This document shows, one piece after another, positions 8,655 through 17,142 of a stretch of 64,000 nucleotides of DNA (the stretch's first letter is position 1; every line of letters begins with the position of its first letter). The notes beneath the pieces are model-generated. The model was not told the DNA's origin. It worked only from the letters and a program-made list of their open reading frames with translations, and searched no databases. The stretch comes from Aquirufa nivalisilvae (lineage in GTDB: Bacteria > Bacteroidota > Bacteroidia > Cytophagales > Spirosomataceae). The translations under genes and the position numbers were made by a program. Location: the NCBI RefSeq assembly GCF_004307455.1, contig NZ_SEWX01000005.1:558001-622000 (forward strand). Direction: 5' to 3'.

Positions 8655-8680
8655 AAAATGGCGGATAAATCCGCCATTTT
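8655..8680 (-). terminator. Intrinsic terminator after the GSII gene
   Basis: A perfect palindrome, AAAATGGCGGAT (8655-8666) with ATCCGCCATTTT (8669-8680) and a 2-nt centre. Read on the minus strand it lies 33 nt after the GSII stop and runs on into TTTGTTTT, so it should terminate that gene before mtaB. Confidence 0.8.
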
Positions 8681-8712
8681 AATCAATTATGAATGAATCG
8701 AACCTCTAAATA

Positions 8713-9726
8713 CTAATATTTAGCCGTTTTAACAGTCTTAATAATTCTTGAAGCTACTTTATATGGATCAGCTGCTGAATTAGGACGACGATCTTCTAAC
8801 CAACCTTTCCATCCTTTTTCTACCGTAGCGATAGGGATACGAATAGAAGCTCCACGATCAGAAACTCCATAAGAGAACTGGTGGATAGATTGTGTTTCGT
8901 GTTTTCCTGTTAAACGCAAGTGATTATCAGCACCATATACTTCAATATGCTCTTTCACTACTGGAGCAAATGCAGAGCAGATAGCGTCATAAGTACCTTT
9001 TTCTCCACATGTACGTAAAGCAGTATTAGAGAAGTTAGCATGCATACCTGATCCATTCCAATCTAATTCTCCAAGAGGCTTACAGTGCCAGTTAATAGCT
9101 ACACCGTATTTCTCTCCTAATCTTTCCAATAAATAACGAGCAACCCAAATTTGATCACCTGCTTCTTTAGCTCCTTTTGCGAAAATTTGGAATTCCCACT
9201 GACCAGCAGCTACTTCGGCATTAATACCTTCCACATTTAAACCTGCTTCTAAACAGATGTCTAAATGCTCCTCTACAATATCTCTACCAAATGCATTTTT
9301 AGCACCAACCGAACAATAGTATGGTCCTTGTGGTGCTGGATAGCCATTAGAAGGGAAACCTAAAGGCTTATTAGTTTCAGGATCCCACAAGAAGTATTCT
9401 TGCTCAAAACCAAACCAAAAATCATTATCATCATCTTCGATAGTCGCACGACCATTACTTTCGTGTGCTGATCCATCAGAATTCAACACTTCACACATCA
9501 CTAAGTAAGCACTTTTTCTAGCAGGATCTGGACAAATGAACACAGGTTTCAAAAGACAGTCAGAAGAACCACCTGGAGCCTGCTCAGTCGATGAGCCATC
9601 AAAGCACCACATATCACAATCTTCTAGTTTGCCACTGAAGTTATTTTCAATCTTTGTTTTAGAACGTAAACTCTGAGTAGGTTTGTAACCGTCAAGCCAA
9701 ATGTATTCAAGTTTAGATTTTGCCAT
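8713..9726 (-). CDS. Glutamine synthetase, eukaryote-like type II (GSII)
   Basis: A 337-residue ATP-dependent glutamate-ammonia ligase of the compact GSII class, much shorter than the roughly 470-residue GSI. Diagnostic segments are CDMWCFDGSSTEQAPG (the beta-grasp and start of the active site), WFGFEQEYFLWD (metal-binding glutamates), INAEVAAGQWEFQI, and NGSGMHANFS (ammonium/glutamate site), plus DRGASIRIP near the C terminus. It is transcribed divergently from the GSIII gene across a 244-bp intergenic region and ends in its own terminator. Together with amt it makes this a nitrogen assimilation region. GSII is rare in bacteria in general but known in some Bacteroidota and actinobacteria. 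Confidence 0.93.
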   Translation of the reverse strand: MAKSKLEYIWLDGYKPTQSLRSKTKIENNFSGKLEDCDMWCFDGSSTEQAPGGSSDCLLKPVFICPDPARKSAYLVMCEVLNSDGSAHESNGRATIEDDDNDFWFGFEQEYFLWDPETNKPLGFPSNGYPAPQGPYYCSVGAKNAFGRDIVEEHLDICLEAGLNVEGINAEVAAGQWEFQIFAKGAKEAGDQIWVARYLLERLGEKYGVAINWHCKPLGELDWNGSGMHANFSNTALRTCGEKGTYDAICSAFAPVVKEHIEVYGADNHLRLTGKHETQSIHQFSYGVSDRGASIRIPIATVEKGWKGWLEDRRPNSAADPYKVASRIIKTVKTAKY

Positions 9727-9970
9727 GATTTTAAACGTGTTTTTATTAAAAATTCATTTTTTGTACCAAATACAATGCAAAAATAAACCTGTTTTTAAGA
9801 AAAACAATTTTTTGAAATAAAAATTATACAATTTCGTCACGATTAATTTTGAAAATAAAAAACATGACATTTATTAGAATTAACGAGAAATACGGGAAAA
9901 AGAGATTAAATTTGTTTCAAGTAACAAGCAAAAATCCTATTTTTACGTTCTTGATAACCAAATTCCAACC
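9727..9970. promoter_or_regulatory. Divergent control region between GSII and GSIII genes
   Basis: A 244-bp AT-rich region holding the 5' ends of both glutamine synthetase genes. It includes a perfect small palindrome, GTTTTT-AAG-AAAAAC (9790-9804), closer to the GSII side, and a Bacteroidota-type minus-7 element TAAATTTG (9907-9914), 56 nt before the GSIII ATG. I see no convincing minus-33 TTTG at the standard spacing. No open frame of interest lies here. A shared nitrogen regulator site is plausible but not shown. Confidence 0.45.
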
Positions 9971-12178
9971 ATGGCAATAACTAGATTCAAAGCTCTTGAA
10001 TTAGCTCAAAGTAGAGCTACTGCCGTTGTGAAAATCCCTACTGAAAAAGTTAGTGATTATTACGGCAATATGACATTTAATGATGAGGTAATGCGCTCAT
10101 TGTTATCTCCTGAAGCATACCTTAAGATTACAACAGCCATTAATACTGGTTCCAAAATCGACCGTGATGCGGCTGATGAGGTTGCAGCAGCGATGAAATC
10201 TTGGGCTATTTCTAAAGGAGCGACTCACTACACGCACTGGTTTCAACCTTTAACAGGTACTACTGCTGAAAAACATGATTCGTTTTTTGATATTGATTTA
10301 AGTACAGGTAAGGCAGTTGAAAAATTCAAAGGATCAGCTTTAGTACAACAAGAGCCGGATGCTTCTTCATTCCCTAATGGTGGAATTCGTTCTACATTTG
10401 AAGCTCGTGGTTATACAGGTTGGGATCCTTCTTCACCTGCATTTATCATGGAAAATGCAGCAGGAACGGCTACATTATGTATTCCTTCAGTATTTGTTTC
10501 TTATACAGGTGAGGCACTTGACTATAAAACTCCATTATTAAAATCCATTGAATTAATCGACAAAGCTGCAACGGCAGTTGTGAAAGAATATTTCAATCGC
10601 GATGTAACGAAAGTTGTTCCTACAGTAGGTATTGAACAAGAATACTTCTTAGTTGATGAGGCTCTTTACAATGCCCGTCCCGATTTGATGATGGCAGGCA
10701 GAACAGTATTCGGTCATGCACCAGCAAAAGGTCAACAATTAGAAGATCACTATTTTGGATCAATTCCAACACGTGTGAATGCTTTCATGGTTGATTTTGA
10801 AATTGAAGCTTTAAAATTGGGTATGCCAGTTCGCACGCGTCACAACGAAGTGGCTCCTGCGCAATTTGAAGTTGCTCCAACCTTTGAAGAGGCTAACTTA
10901 GCTTGTGATCACAACGCCCTTTTGATGGATTTGATGTCGAAAGTAGCTGTTAAACATAAATTAAAAGTATTGTTCCATGAGAAACCATTTGCTGGTATCA
11001 ATGGATCAGGTAAACATAACAACTGGGCTTTAGGTACAGATACGGGTGTCAATTTATTGGGACCATCATCTAAGCCAAAAGAAAACCTTCGTTTCTTGAC
11101 TTTCTTTGTAAACGTAGTAAAAGCCGTGCATGATAATGCTGATTTATTACGTGCATCGATTGCTTCTTCAGGAAATGAACACCGTTTAGGAGCTAATGAA
11201 GCACCTCCAGCAATCGTTTCTGTATTCTTAGGATCAACCATGAATAATGTGTTGGATGATTTAGAGAATATGAAGGATATCGAAGAATTCCAATTAGAAA
11301 AAGGAGATAATGTGTACCTAAAATTAGGTATCAATAAAATCCCTTCTTTGATTTTGGATAATACGGATCGTAACAGAACATCGCCATTTGCTTTTACTGG
11401 AAATAAATTTGAATTCCGCGCTGTAGGTTCATCTGCTAATTCAGCTGCACCAATGACGATTTTGAATACAATTGTTGCGAACCAATTAATCTTATTCCGT
11501 AAAGAGGTAGATGCTATCTTAGAAAAAGGAGTGAAGAAAGAATTGGCAATCATGGATGTGTTAAAGCGTTATGCCAAAGAATCCAAAAAAATCCGTTTTG
11601 AAGGAAATGGCTATTCCGATGAATGGGTAGAAGAGGCAGAAAAGAGAGGTTTATCAAACATGAAAACTACTCCAGAGGCACTTTTAGTTTACACTCGCCC
11701 AGAGTCGATTGAATTATTCACTAAATACGGCATTTATTCTAAGGAGGAAATGCATGCTCGTTATGAGATCGAATTGGAAAACTACATCAAGAAAATCCAA
11801 ATTGAATCTCGTGTATTAGGTGATATGGCGATTAACCATATTGTTTCTACTTCATTAAAATACCAAACTCAATTGGTAGAAAATGTGAAAGGTCAGAAAG
11901 AAATTGGTATTGATCCTCAATATTATGCACCTACCGTTGAAATGATTAAAAAAATCTCTGAGTATACGTCGAAAATCGTTTTATTACAAAATGATATGAC
12001 GGAAGCAAGAAAAGAGGCAAACAATGTGGAAAATATCGAAGAAAGAGCGTTCTTGTATGGCTCTAAGGTCAAAGGATATTTCGAAGATATTCGATACGCA
12101 GTGGATAAACTGGAATTAATCATTGACGACGATGAGTGGCCATTGCCAAAGTACAGAGAATTATTAATGATTAAATAG
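9971..12178 (+). CDS. glnN: Glutamine synthetase type III (GSIII)
   Basis: A 735-residue GSIII, the large hexameric or dodecameric glutamine synthetase class common in Bacteroidota and cyanobacteria; full length for the class. Evidence: an N-terminal GSIII-specific region with YGNMTFND, then THYTHWFQPLTGTTAEKHDSF, GIEQEYFLVD, the RHNEVAPAQFEVAP block, and NGSGKHNNW, followed by SGNEHRLGANEAPPA. It catalyses ATP-dependent ammonium incorporation into glutamine in the cytoplasm. It has its own divergent promoter opposite GSII. The following gene starts 11 nt after its stop, so downstream rsmE and neighbours may be read through from here. Confidence 0.96.
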   Translation: MAITRFKALELAQSRATAVVKIPTEKVSDYYGNMTFNDEVMRSLLSPEAYLKITTAINTGSKIDRDAADEVAAAMKSWAISKGATHYTHWFQPLTGTTAEKHDSFFDIDLSTGKAVEKFKGSALVQQEPDASSFPNGGIRSTFEARGYTGWDPSSPAFIMENAAGTATLCIPSVFVSYTGEALDYKTPLLKSIELIDKAATAVVKEYFNRDVTKVVPTVGIEQEYFLVDEALYNARPDLMMAGRTVFGHAPAKGQQLEDHYFGSIPTRVNAFMVDFEIEALKLGMPVRTRHNEVAPAQFEVAPTFEEANLACDHNALLMDLMSKVAVKHKLKVLFHEKPFAGINGSGKHNNWALGTDTGVNLLGPSSKPKENLRFLTFFVNVVKAVHDNADLLRASIASSGNEHRLGANEAPPAIVSVFLGSTMNNVLDDLENMKDIEEFQLEKGDNVYLKLGINKIPSLILDNTDRNRTSPFAFTGNKFEFRAVGSSANSAAPMTILNTIVANQLILFRKEVDAILEKGVKKELAIMDVLKRYAKESKKIRFEGNGYSDEWVEEAEKRGLSNMKTTPEALLVYTRPESIELFTKYGIYSKEEMHARYEIELENYIKKIQIESRVLGDMAINHIVSTSLKYQTQLVENVKGQKEIGIDPQYYAPTVEMIKKISEYTSKIVLLQNDMTEARKEANNVENIEERAFLYGSKVKGYFEDIRYAVDKLELIIDDDEWPLPKYRELLMIK

Positions 12179-12189
12179 TTTGTCACCAT

Positions 12190-12747
12190 ATGACACAAAT
12201 TAGCAATCCCGGATTTTCTCCAGAGGAAATCAAACGTTTAAAGGAGCTTTGCGCGACCGAACAACGTACTTTTATTTTGATCGAAGACGAAGATCTTCCG
12301 GTAAGCAATGATAGAGAAATGGTCCACATACAGTTTGTGGGCCATTTTGAGCAAAAGGAGGTTATTTATGATGCCATCCTATGCACGCTACAATTACATT
12401 ATTCTAGCTTGTTGTATGAAGCGGCGGAAAGAGAGGCTATCCAACACTTTCCGTTATATGTCCCTATTGAAAATAGAGATGAAACATATCAAGCCAATGA
12501 TTCATTAGACGAGGAAGTGGAAATGATGGTTTTGGAAATCATCGAAGAAATGGAGGAAAATGATGAAATCAAGGTGAGTGAATACGTAGAAGTAGATAAA
12601 GATTTTGATTTTGGTATCGGTTTAGAGGCTGCTTTATACGTTCCAGCATTAACTGACGAGGTTATTGAGGAATTCATTCATGACTTTAATGCAGATGCTT
12701 TACAATTAGATACATCTTTATATTCGTTTAAATCTGAAGAAGAGTAA
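12190..12747 (+). CDS. Acidic conserved hypothetical protein
   Basis: A 185-residue soluble protein that I do not recognise. It is strongly acidic, particularly around residues 95-120 where Glu and Asp dominate (the LEIIEEMEENDEIK region) and at the C terminus (FKSEEE). It has no signal peptide, no membrane segment and no cysteine cluster. It begins 11 nt after the GSIII stop and ends 2 nt before rsmE. This tight placement makes a real, co-transcribed gene likely, perhaps linked to rRNA or translation functions through rsmE, but that is only context. Composition and codon use look like its neighbours, so it is probably vertically inherited. Confidence 0.75.
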   Translation: MTQISNPGFSPEEIKRLKELCATEQRTFILIEDEDLPVSNDREMVHIQFVGHFEQKEVIYDAILCTLQLHYSSLLYEAAEREAIQHFPLYVPIENRDETYQANDSLDEEVEMMVLEIIEEMEENDEIKVSEYVEVDKDFDFGIGLEAALYVPALTDEVIEEFIHDFNADALQLDTSLYSFKSEEE

Positions 12748-12749
12748 GC

Positions 12750-13466
12750 ATGAGTATTCCGGTTTTTTATGAGCCAAATCCTATTGCTAGCCCTTTTTTA
12801 AGCGAAGATGAATCCATTCATGCCCATCGTGTCCTCCGTTTAAAAGCGGGAGACCCGATTTTTATTTTAAATGGGAAAGGTCAAAAATTTGAAGCTAAGA
12901 TTGACCAATCAACTAGTAAAAAGACCTCATTTCATCAACTTAAAGAAATTGAAAATGAGGCCAAGCCTACCTATGCTATTCATCTTTGGATAGCGCCAAC
13001 CAAACAAATGGAACGTATGGAATGGATGGTGGAGAAATGTGCTGAATTTGGAATTCAATCTATTGGTTTTTTTCAATCCCGATATTCTGAAAGAAAGGAA
13101 ATTAAGACTCACCGTTTAGAAAAAATTGTCATTTCTGCATTAAAACAGTCGAAAAACCTGTTTTTACCTGCTATTTACCCCATCATTTCTTTAAAAGAGC
13201 TTGTTCATCAAATGGAAAACAAGCCAGTTGAACAAAAACTATTTGCCTATATTTCCGAGCCACCATGTCCGAGTCTATCTAAAAGTATTCAACTGAATCA
13301 CCCTTATCATATTTTAATTGGTCCAGAAGGAGATTTTTCACGAGAAGAAAGTGAGGCTTTACTAGCGAGCGATTGGACTCCATTTAGCCTTGGAAAAGCT
13401 ATTTTAAGAACAGAAACAGCAGGATTAGCTGCTACACATGCCATACATTTATTACATGAGAATTAA
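12750..13466 (+). CDS. rsmE: 16S rRNA (uracil1498-N3)-methyltransferase
   Basis: A 238-residue SPOUT-class methyltransferase that methylates U1498 of 16S rRNA in the small subunit. The N-terminal PUA-like part has HAHRVLRLKAGD. The C-terminal trefoil-knot SAM site is shown by ILIGPEGDFSREES and LGKAILRTETAGLAA, both highly characteristic of RsmE. The length is normal. It lies 2 nt after the acidic hypothetical gene, and its end overlaps the start of the DUF4159 gene by 11 nt, consistent with one operon. Confidence 0.95.
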   Translation: MSIPVFYEPNPIASPFLSEDESIHAHRVLRLKAGDPIFILNGKGQKFEAKIDQSTSKKTSFHQLKEIENEAKPTYAIHLWIAPTKQMERMEWMVEKCAEFGIQSIGFFQSRYSERKEIKTHRLEKIVISALKQSKNLFLPAIYPIISLKELVHQMENKPVEQKLFAYISEPPCPSLSKSIQLNHPYHILIGPEGDFSREESEALLASDWTPFSLGKAILRTETAGLAATHAIHLLHEN

Positions 13467-14115
13467 GGCACTGCTTTTCTTAATATTTTTATTCAGTCAA
13501 CAGCTTTTGGCTCAAAACCCTTTGTTTAAAATTGCTAAAGTAAAATACAAAGGGGGAGGAGATTGGTATGCCAATAAGACATCATTACCTAATCTCATTC
13601 AATTTGCTAACCAGCAGAAAAAAATGGGCATTGATCCTAATCCAGAGACCGTAGAATTAACAAGCCCTATGCTTTGGAATTATCCTTTTATCCATTTGAC
13701 GGGTCATGGTAATGTGCTTTTCGATAAAGAAGAACAAAAGAGCTTACGTCAATACTTATTAGGGGGTGGTTTTCTGCATATTGATGATAATTATGGTTTA
13801 GATAAATCCATTCGTAGAGAAATGGCGAAAGTCTTTCCAGAATTAAGTTTTGTTGAATTACCCTTTAATCATCCCATTTATTCTCAAGCATATTCTTTCC
13901 CCAAAGGTTTGCCCAAAGTGCATGAGCATGATGGCAAAGCTCCTCAAGGATTTGGATTGATTCATCAAGGCCGACTCATCTGTTTTTATTCCTATGAATG
14001 CGATTTAGGAAATGGCTGGGAAGATGAAAGTATTTACCACGATCCGGCAGAAAAAAGAGAGGCTGCCCTTAAAATGGGAGTCAATATCCTTCAATACGCC
14101 TTCCTACACCCATAA
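13456..14115 (+). CDS. Exported DUF4159 domain protein
   Basis: A 219-residue exported protein with an N-terminal signal peptide (MRIKALLFLIFLFSQQLLAQ) followed by the DUF4159 region: YKGGGDWYANKTSLPNLI, then a flavodoxin-like or glutamine-amidotransferase-like fold with LTGHGNVLF, GGGFLHIDDNYG, and a C-terminal NILQYAF. DUF4159 proteins often sit beside MoxR/BatA-type operons, but none is here, and the function is unknown. I take the ATG at 13456 because it gives a clean signal peptide; a longer frame begins at 13438. It overlaps rsmE by 11 nt, so translational coupling is likely. Confidence 0.82.
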   Translation: MRIKALLFLIFLFSQQLLAQNPLFKIAKVKYKGGGDWYANKTSLPNLIQFANQQKKMGIDPNPETVELTSPMLWNYPFIHLTGHGNVLFDKEEQKSLRQYLLGGGFLHIDDNYGLDKSIRREMAKVFPELSFVELPFNHPIYSQAYSFPKGLPKVHEHDGKAPQGFGLIHQGRLICFYSYECDLGNGWEDESIYHDPAEKREAALKMGVNILQYAFLHP

Positions 14116-14172
14116 CTGATAAAAATCATAAAAGTATATTGGAATACTAGAGATTCTTTGAGTTTTCATGGC

Positions 14173-14180
14173 TAAATTTG
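14173..14180 (+). promoter_or_regulatory. Candidate minus-7 promoter element before the desaturase gene
   Basis: TAAATTTG matches the Bacteroidota minus-7 consensus TAnnTTTG exactly and lies 24 nt before the ATG at 14205. If real, it rules out the TTG start at 14178. No minus-33 element is evident at standard spacing. Confidence 0.35.
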
Positions 14181-14204
14181 TGGCCATACCTTATTATTAC
14201 TTTT

Positions 14205-14966
14205 ATGCAATTAGTACTTCCAGCTTTTATTATTCATTGGTACGTATCTTTATTTAGTCAAACTTTCTTCCTACACCGTTATTCAGCACATAAAATGTTC
14301 TTAATGAACAAGTTCTGGGAGAAATTTTTCTATTTCCTTACTTATTTATCTCAAGGGTCTTCTTTTTTAAGTCCAAGAGCTTATGCCATTCTACATCGAA
14401 TGCATCATGCATTTTCTGATACACCTAAAGATCCACACTCGCCGATGTTCTCTAGCAATGTCTTCACGATGATGTGGAAAACAAAGAACATTTACAATGC
14501 GGTTTTAAACCGTTCTCAAAAAGTAGAAGAACGTTTTGAGCATGATTATCCAGTTTCTAAAACAATTGAAAAAATTGGCGATTCATGGATTTCAAGAATT
14601 GGATGGGGAGTTGCTTACGCTTCATTCTACATTGTTGCCTATAAATATTTTGATATGCACTGGGCATTCTTCTTTTTGTTACCCGTACACTTTTTAATGG
14701 GACCTGTTCACGGTGCTATTGTTAACTGGTCTGGGCACAAGTACGGCTACCAAAATTATGACAATCATGATCACTCAAAGAACTCTTTAGTCGTGGATGT
14801 GTTGATGATGGGAGAGTTGTTCCAAAATAATCACCATAAATTACCGAATCGTGTCAATTTTGCTACCAAATGGTTTGAGATTGATCCAACCTATCCAATG
14901 GTTAAATTATTAACTTGGTTACGCATTATTCGTCCTAATGTCAAGGACCCGAATTCCAAGTTTTAA
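14205..14966 (+). CDS. Membrane acyl-CoA/acyl-lipid desaturase
   Basis: An integral-membrane di-iron fatty-acid desaturase introducing a double bond into acyl chains to tune membrane fluidity. Histidine boxes are visible: HRYSAH (HxxxxH), HRMHH (HxxHH), and the third box QNNHHKLPN, with extra histidines in GHKYGYQNYDNHDHS. Hydrophobic segments flank the boxes (IIHWYVSLF, FYIVAYKYF, FFFLLPVHFLMG). The frame can start at a TTG (14178, 262 residues) or at the ATG at 14205 (253 residues). I prefer the ATG because a promoter-like TAAATTTG overlaps the TTG. It is followed by a strong terminator. Confidence 0.9.
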   Translation: MQLVLPAFIIHWYVSLFSQTFFLHRYSAHKMFLMNKFWEKFFYFLTYLSQGSSFLSPRAYAILHRMHHAFSDTPKDPHSPMFSSNVFTMMWKTKNIYNAVLNRSQKVEERFEHDYPVSKTIEKIGDSWISRIGWGVAYASFYIVAYKYFDMHWAFFFLLPVHFLMGPVHGAIVNWSGHKYGYQNYDNHDHSKNSLVVDVLMMGELFQNNHHKLPNRVNFATKWFEIDPTYPMVKLLTWLRIIRPNVKDPNSKF

Positions 14967-14980
14967 TTACACAAAACATC

Positions 14981-15012
14981 AAAAAAGCCCTGGATTTATT
15001 CAGGGCTTTTTT
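14981..15012 (+). terminator. Intrinsic terminator after the desaturase gene
   Basis: AAAAAAGCCCTG (14981-14992) pairs with CAGGGCTTTTTT (15001-15012), giving a GC core with A and T flanks, so it can work in both directions. It lies 14 nt after the desaturase stop. Confidence 0.9.
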
Positions 15013-15019
15013 ATTAACA

Positions 15020-15209
15020 TGTCTCGTCCTGAAATAAGTTGACAGTTTTTAGGTCGACAGAGTTGGTCAATACTATTTTAGATTTTCCGATATGTAATAA
15101 TTGAATCAATCCATGTTATTTTATATCGTACTTTACTTTAATGCCAATACTTAGATTCTGAGTCTTTTTTATTTAAAATGTTCAAAGTGTTGTCTTGTCC
15201 TGATAAAAG
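15020..15209. repeat. Pair of similar 19-mers resembling insertion-sequence ends
   Basis: TGTCTCGTCCTGAAATAAG (15020-15038) and TGTCTTGTCCTGATAAAAG (15191-15209) differ at three positions by hand alignment and lie in the same orientation. The look (TGT... followed by GTTGACAG in the first copy) recalls terminal repeats of DDE insertion sequences, but no transposase or complete element is present. Treat this as a possible IS scar. Confidence 0.35.
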
Positions 15210-15826
15210 GCCAAAGTAAATGATATGATTATGGTTCTGTTGAATCTAACCTAAATACCATCACTTAAAACACAATTTTATGGTATTTCTTTTTTTGAAA
15301 AAAAAGAAACAAAAAAACTTCTTTTCTTGTCGGTCAGCAAAGGCGAATTTCGCTTCGCGAAACCGTGATTCACTACGCTATCGCCTATATTTTTGACGCC
15401 GACACACATCGCCTTTGCTAAGGTCAAAACCTCGTCTACCGCTGCGTTCATCATCTTTCGCTCGTGCTGACCGAATGTATTTTCTATCAAAAAATATCAA
15501 ACTTCATTCTAAAACTTAATTCAAATAACTAACAACTAATGAGGTTAATCCCAACGAAAGATGGGAACGTAGCATAAGCGAAGCGTAAGGCGGATGTTTG
15601 ACCCAGCGCATAGGCTATGTGTGTTAGCGTCAAAGATTAAAGCCGTATGCGAAGTGAACATCGGTTCCGCGTAGCGGAATTCGTCTTAGGATTAACCGTA
15701 ATCATCTGTTTTTTTTGTTTCTTTTTTTTTGAAAAAAAGAAATACCTAAGTATTGGTATTAAAGTAGAGTACGATATAAAATAACATATATTGCTTCAAA
15801 AATTATGTCGAAAAATCTAAAACAAG
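15076..15826. repeat. Long nested imperfect inverted repeat in a gene-free block
   Basis: The gene-free stretch 15013-15871 is built from two inverted copies of one unit. The outer arms pair 15113-15156 with about 15748-15790 (shared core TGTTATTTTATATCGTAC), and weaker similarity extends out to TTTTAGATTTT at 15077 and AAAAATCTAAAA at 15811. The inner arms start with a near-perfect pair at 15281-15318 and 15709-15747 (GGTATTTC, T run, A run, GAAAC). They continue inward through TTGACG...ACACACAT (left) against ATGTGTGTTAGCGTCAA (right) to a centre near 15490-15540. The left copy carries about 120 extra bases (15157-15280). Small perfect hairpins such as TTTCGC-TTC-GCGAAA sit inside the arms. 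It is possibly a miniature element or a pair of dispersed repeats. Confidence 0.8.
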
Positions 15827-15871
15827 TAACGTTAAATAACAACCTGAGCCTCATGTAAAATAAAGATCTGA

Positions 15872-17140
15872 CTACAATTCGTGATCAGAAATATTGAATT
15901 TCTCTAGATAATCGGAAACTCGTTTCAAGAAACCTCCACCCAAAGAACCATCGATTACTCGGTGGTCATATGAATGTGATATGAACATCTTTTGACGAAT
16001 CGCAATCTGATCACCTTGAGGCCCAGAAATGACCGCAGGTTTCTTTTCAATTACTCCAAAGGCCAATATCCCTACTTGTGGCTGAACAATGATAGGAGTA
16101 CCCATCAAATTGCCAAATGAACCAATATTTGAGATAGAATAAGTGCCTCCTTCTAAATCAAATGGTGTTAATTTATTCAATCTAGCTCGATTAGATAAAT
16201 CATTGACCTTTTTAGTCAATTCCAATAATGATAATTTATCTACCTCATGAATAACTGGAACAATCAAATTACCATTAGGTAAGGCTACTGCCATGCCAAT
16301 ATTGATTTGTTCATGCTGTACTAAATAATTTCCTTCCACAGAAATGTTCATCCCCGGGAAATCCTTCAAAGCTTTGGCTGTCGCCATAATCAACAAAGGG
16401 GTATAGGTAATTGGCTCTTTGTATTTGGCCAAAAAATTGGCCTTTTCAGTTTCGCGCCAAGTAACCATAGCTGTCATATCAGCCTCCAAAAATGAGGTAA
16501 CGTGAGGAGCAATACGCTTAGAGTCTACCATACGCTCAGAAATCATCTTGCGCATACGGTCCATTTCTATCACCACATCACCTGGTAAACGTAAGCCTGG
16601 ACCTTGACTCAGCGTTCCTGAGGCTATCATCCGCTTGGAATTCCGAACAGCGATATAATTCAAAACATCTTTTTTGGTAACTCTTTGGTCTAGACCCGAA
16701 CCTTTAATAGTGCTTAGTTCACGCTGAGTGACATTTTCTTGCAAGCAAATTTGTTTGATCAATGGTGAAATCCAAGGGTTTGATTTTTCTTCATTTTGAC
16801 CTAAAATCCCTAAGCTTACATCTGTCAATAAAGCTAATTCTTCCTGTTGCGGAAACATGGTAACGGTAGAAGTACTAGGAGAGGGTTCAGCAGAATTTTC
16901 CGTAGAATCAATGACACAAATGGCCTTTCCAATGGTAGCTATTTCGCCAACAGGGATAATAATCTTCTGTAAATAACCTGAAACGGGGCTTGGTACTTCG
17001 GTATCTATCTTATCAGTAGCTACCTCCAAAATAAATTCATCTGCTTCCACATAATCACCTGGTTTTTTTAACCAGTTTAATACGGTAGCTTCCATGATAC
17101 TTTCACCCATTTTAGGCATGATGACTTCCATGATGGCCAT
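15872..17140 (-). CDS. 2-oxo acid dehydrogenase E2 (dihydrolipoamide acyltransferase)
   Basis: A 422-residue E2 component. The N-terminal lipoyl domain is at residues about 1-78, with the lipoyl-lysine in EVATDKIDTEV. A variable linker (78-120) is followed by a peripheral subunit-binding segment (about 120-155, with VTKKDVLNY). The C-terminal catalytic acyltransferase domain has SYDHRVIDGSLGG (HxxxDG active site). It transfers acyl groups to CoA within a pyruvate, 2-oxoglutarate or branched-chain dehydrogenase complex; the substrate is unclear, although the single lipoyl domain and the sequence style fit a branched-chain or generic E2. E1 and E3 genes are not in the window. The start lies 2 nt after the cinA stop. 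Confidence 0.92.
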   Translation of the reverse strand: MAIMEVIMPKMGESIMEATVLNWLKKPGDYVEADEFILEVATDKIDTEVPSPVSGYLQKIIIPVGEIATIGKAICVIDSTENSAEPSPSTSTVTMFPQQEELALLTDVSLGILGQNEEKSNPWISPLIKQICLQENVTQRELSTIKGSGLDQRVTKKDVLNYIAVRNSKRMIASGTLSQGPGLRLPGDVVIEMDRMRKMISERMVDSKRIAPHVTSFLEADMTAMVTWRETEKANFLAKYKEPITYTPLLIMATAKALKDFPGMNISVEGNYLVQHEQINIGMAVALPNGNLIVPVIHEVDKLSLLELTKKVNDLSNRARLNKLTPFDLEGGTYSISNIGSFGNLMGTPIIVQPQVGILAFGVIEKKPAVISGPQGDQIAIRQKMFISHSYDHRVIDGSLGGGFLKRVSDYLEKFNISDHEL

Positions 17141-17142
17141 AA

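Noticed and set aside
10909-11553. Long antisense frame (214 codons) inside the GSIII gene
   Set aside because: It is a shadow frame opposite strongly conserved glutamine synthetase sequence; the translation looks like no family and lacks an independent start context.
15278-15490. A 70-codon minus-strand frame in the 15.3 kb block as a protein gene
   Set aside because: It lies wholly within the inverted repeat; its KKRSFFVSFFSKKE end is just the poly-T/poly-A arm translated. No start context, no homology recognised.
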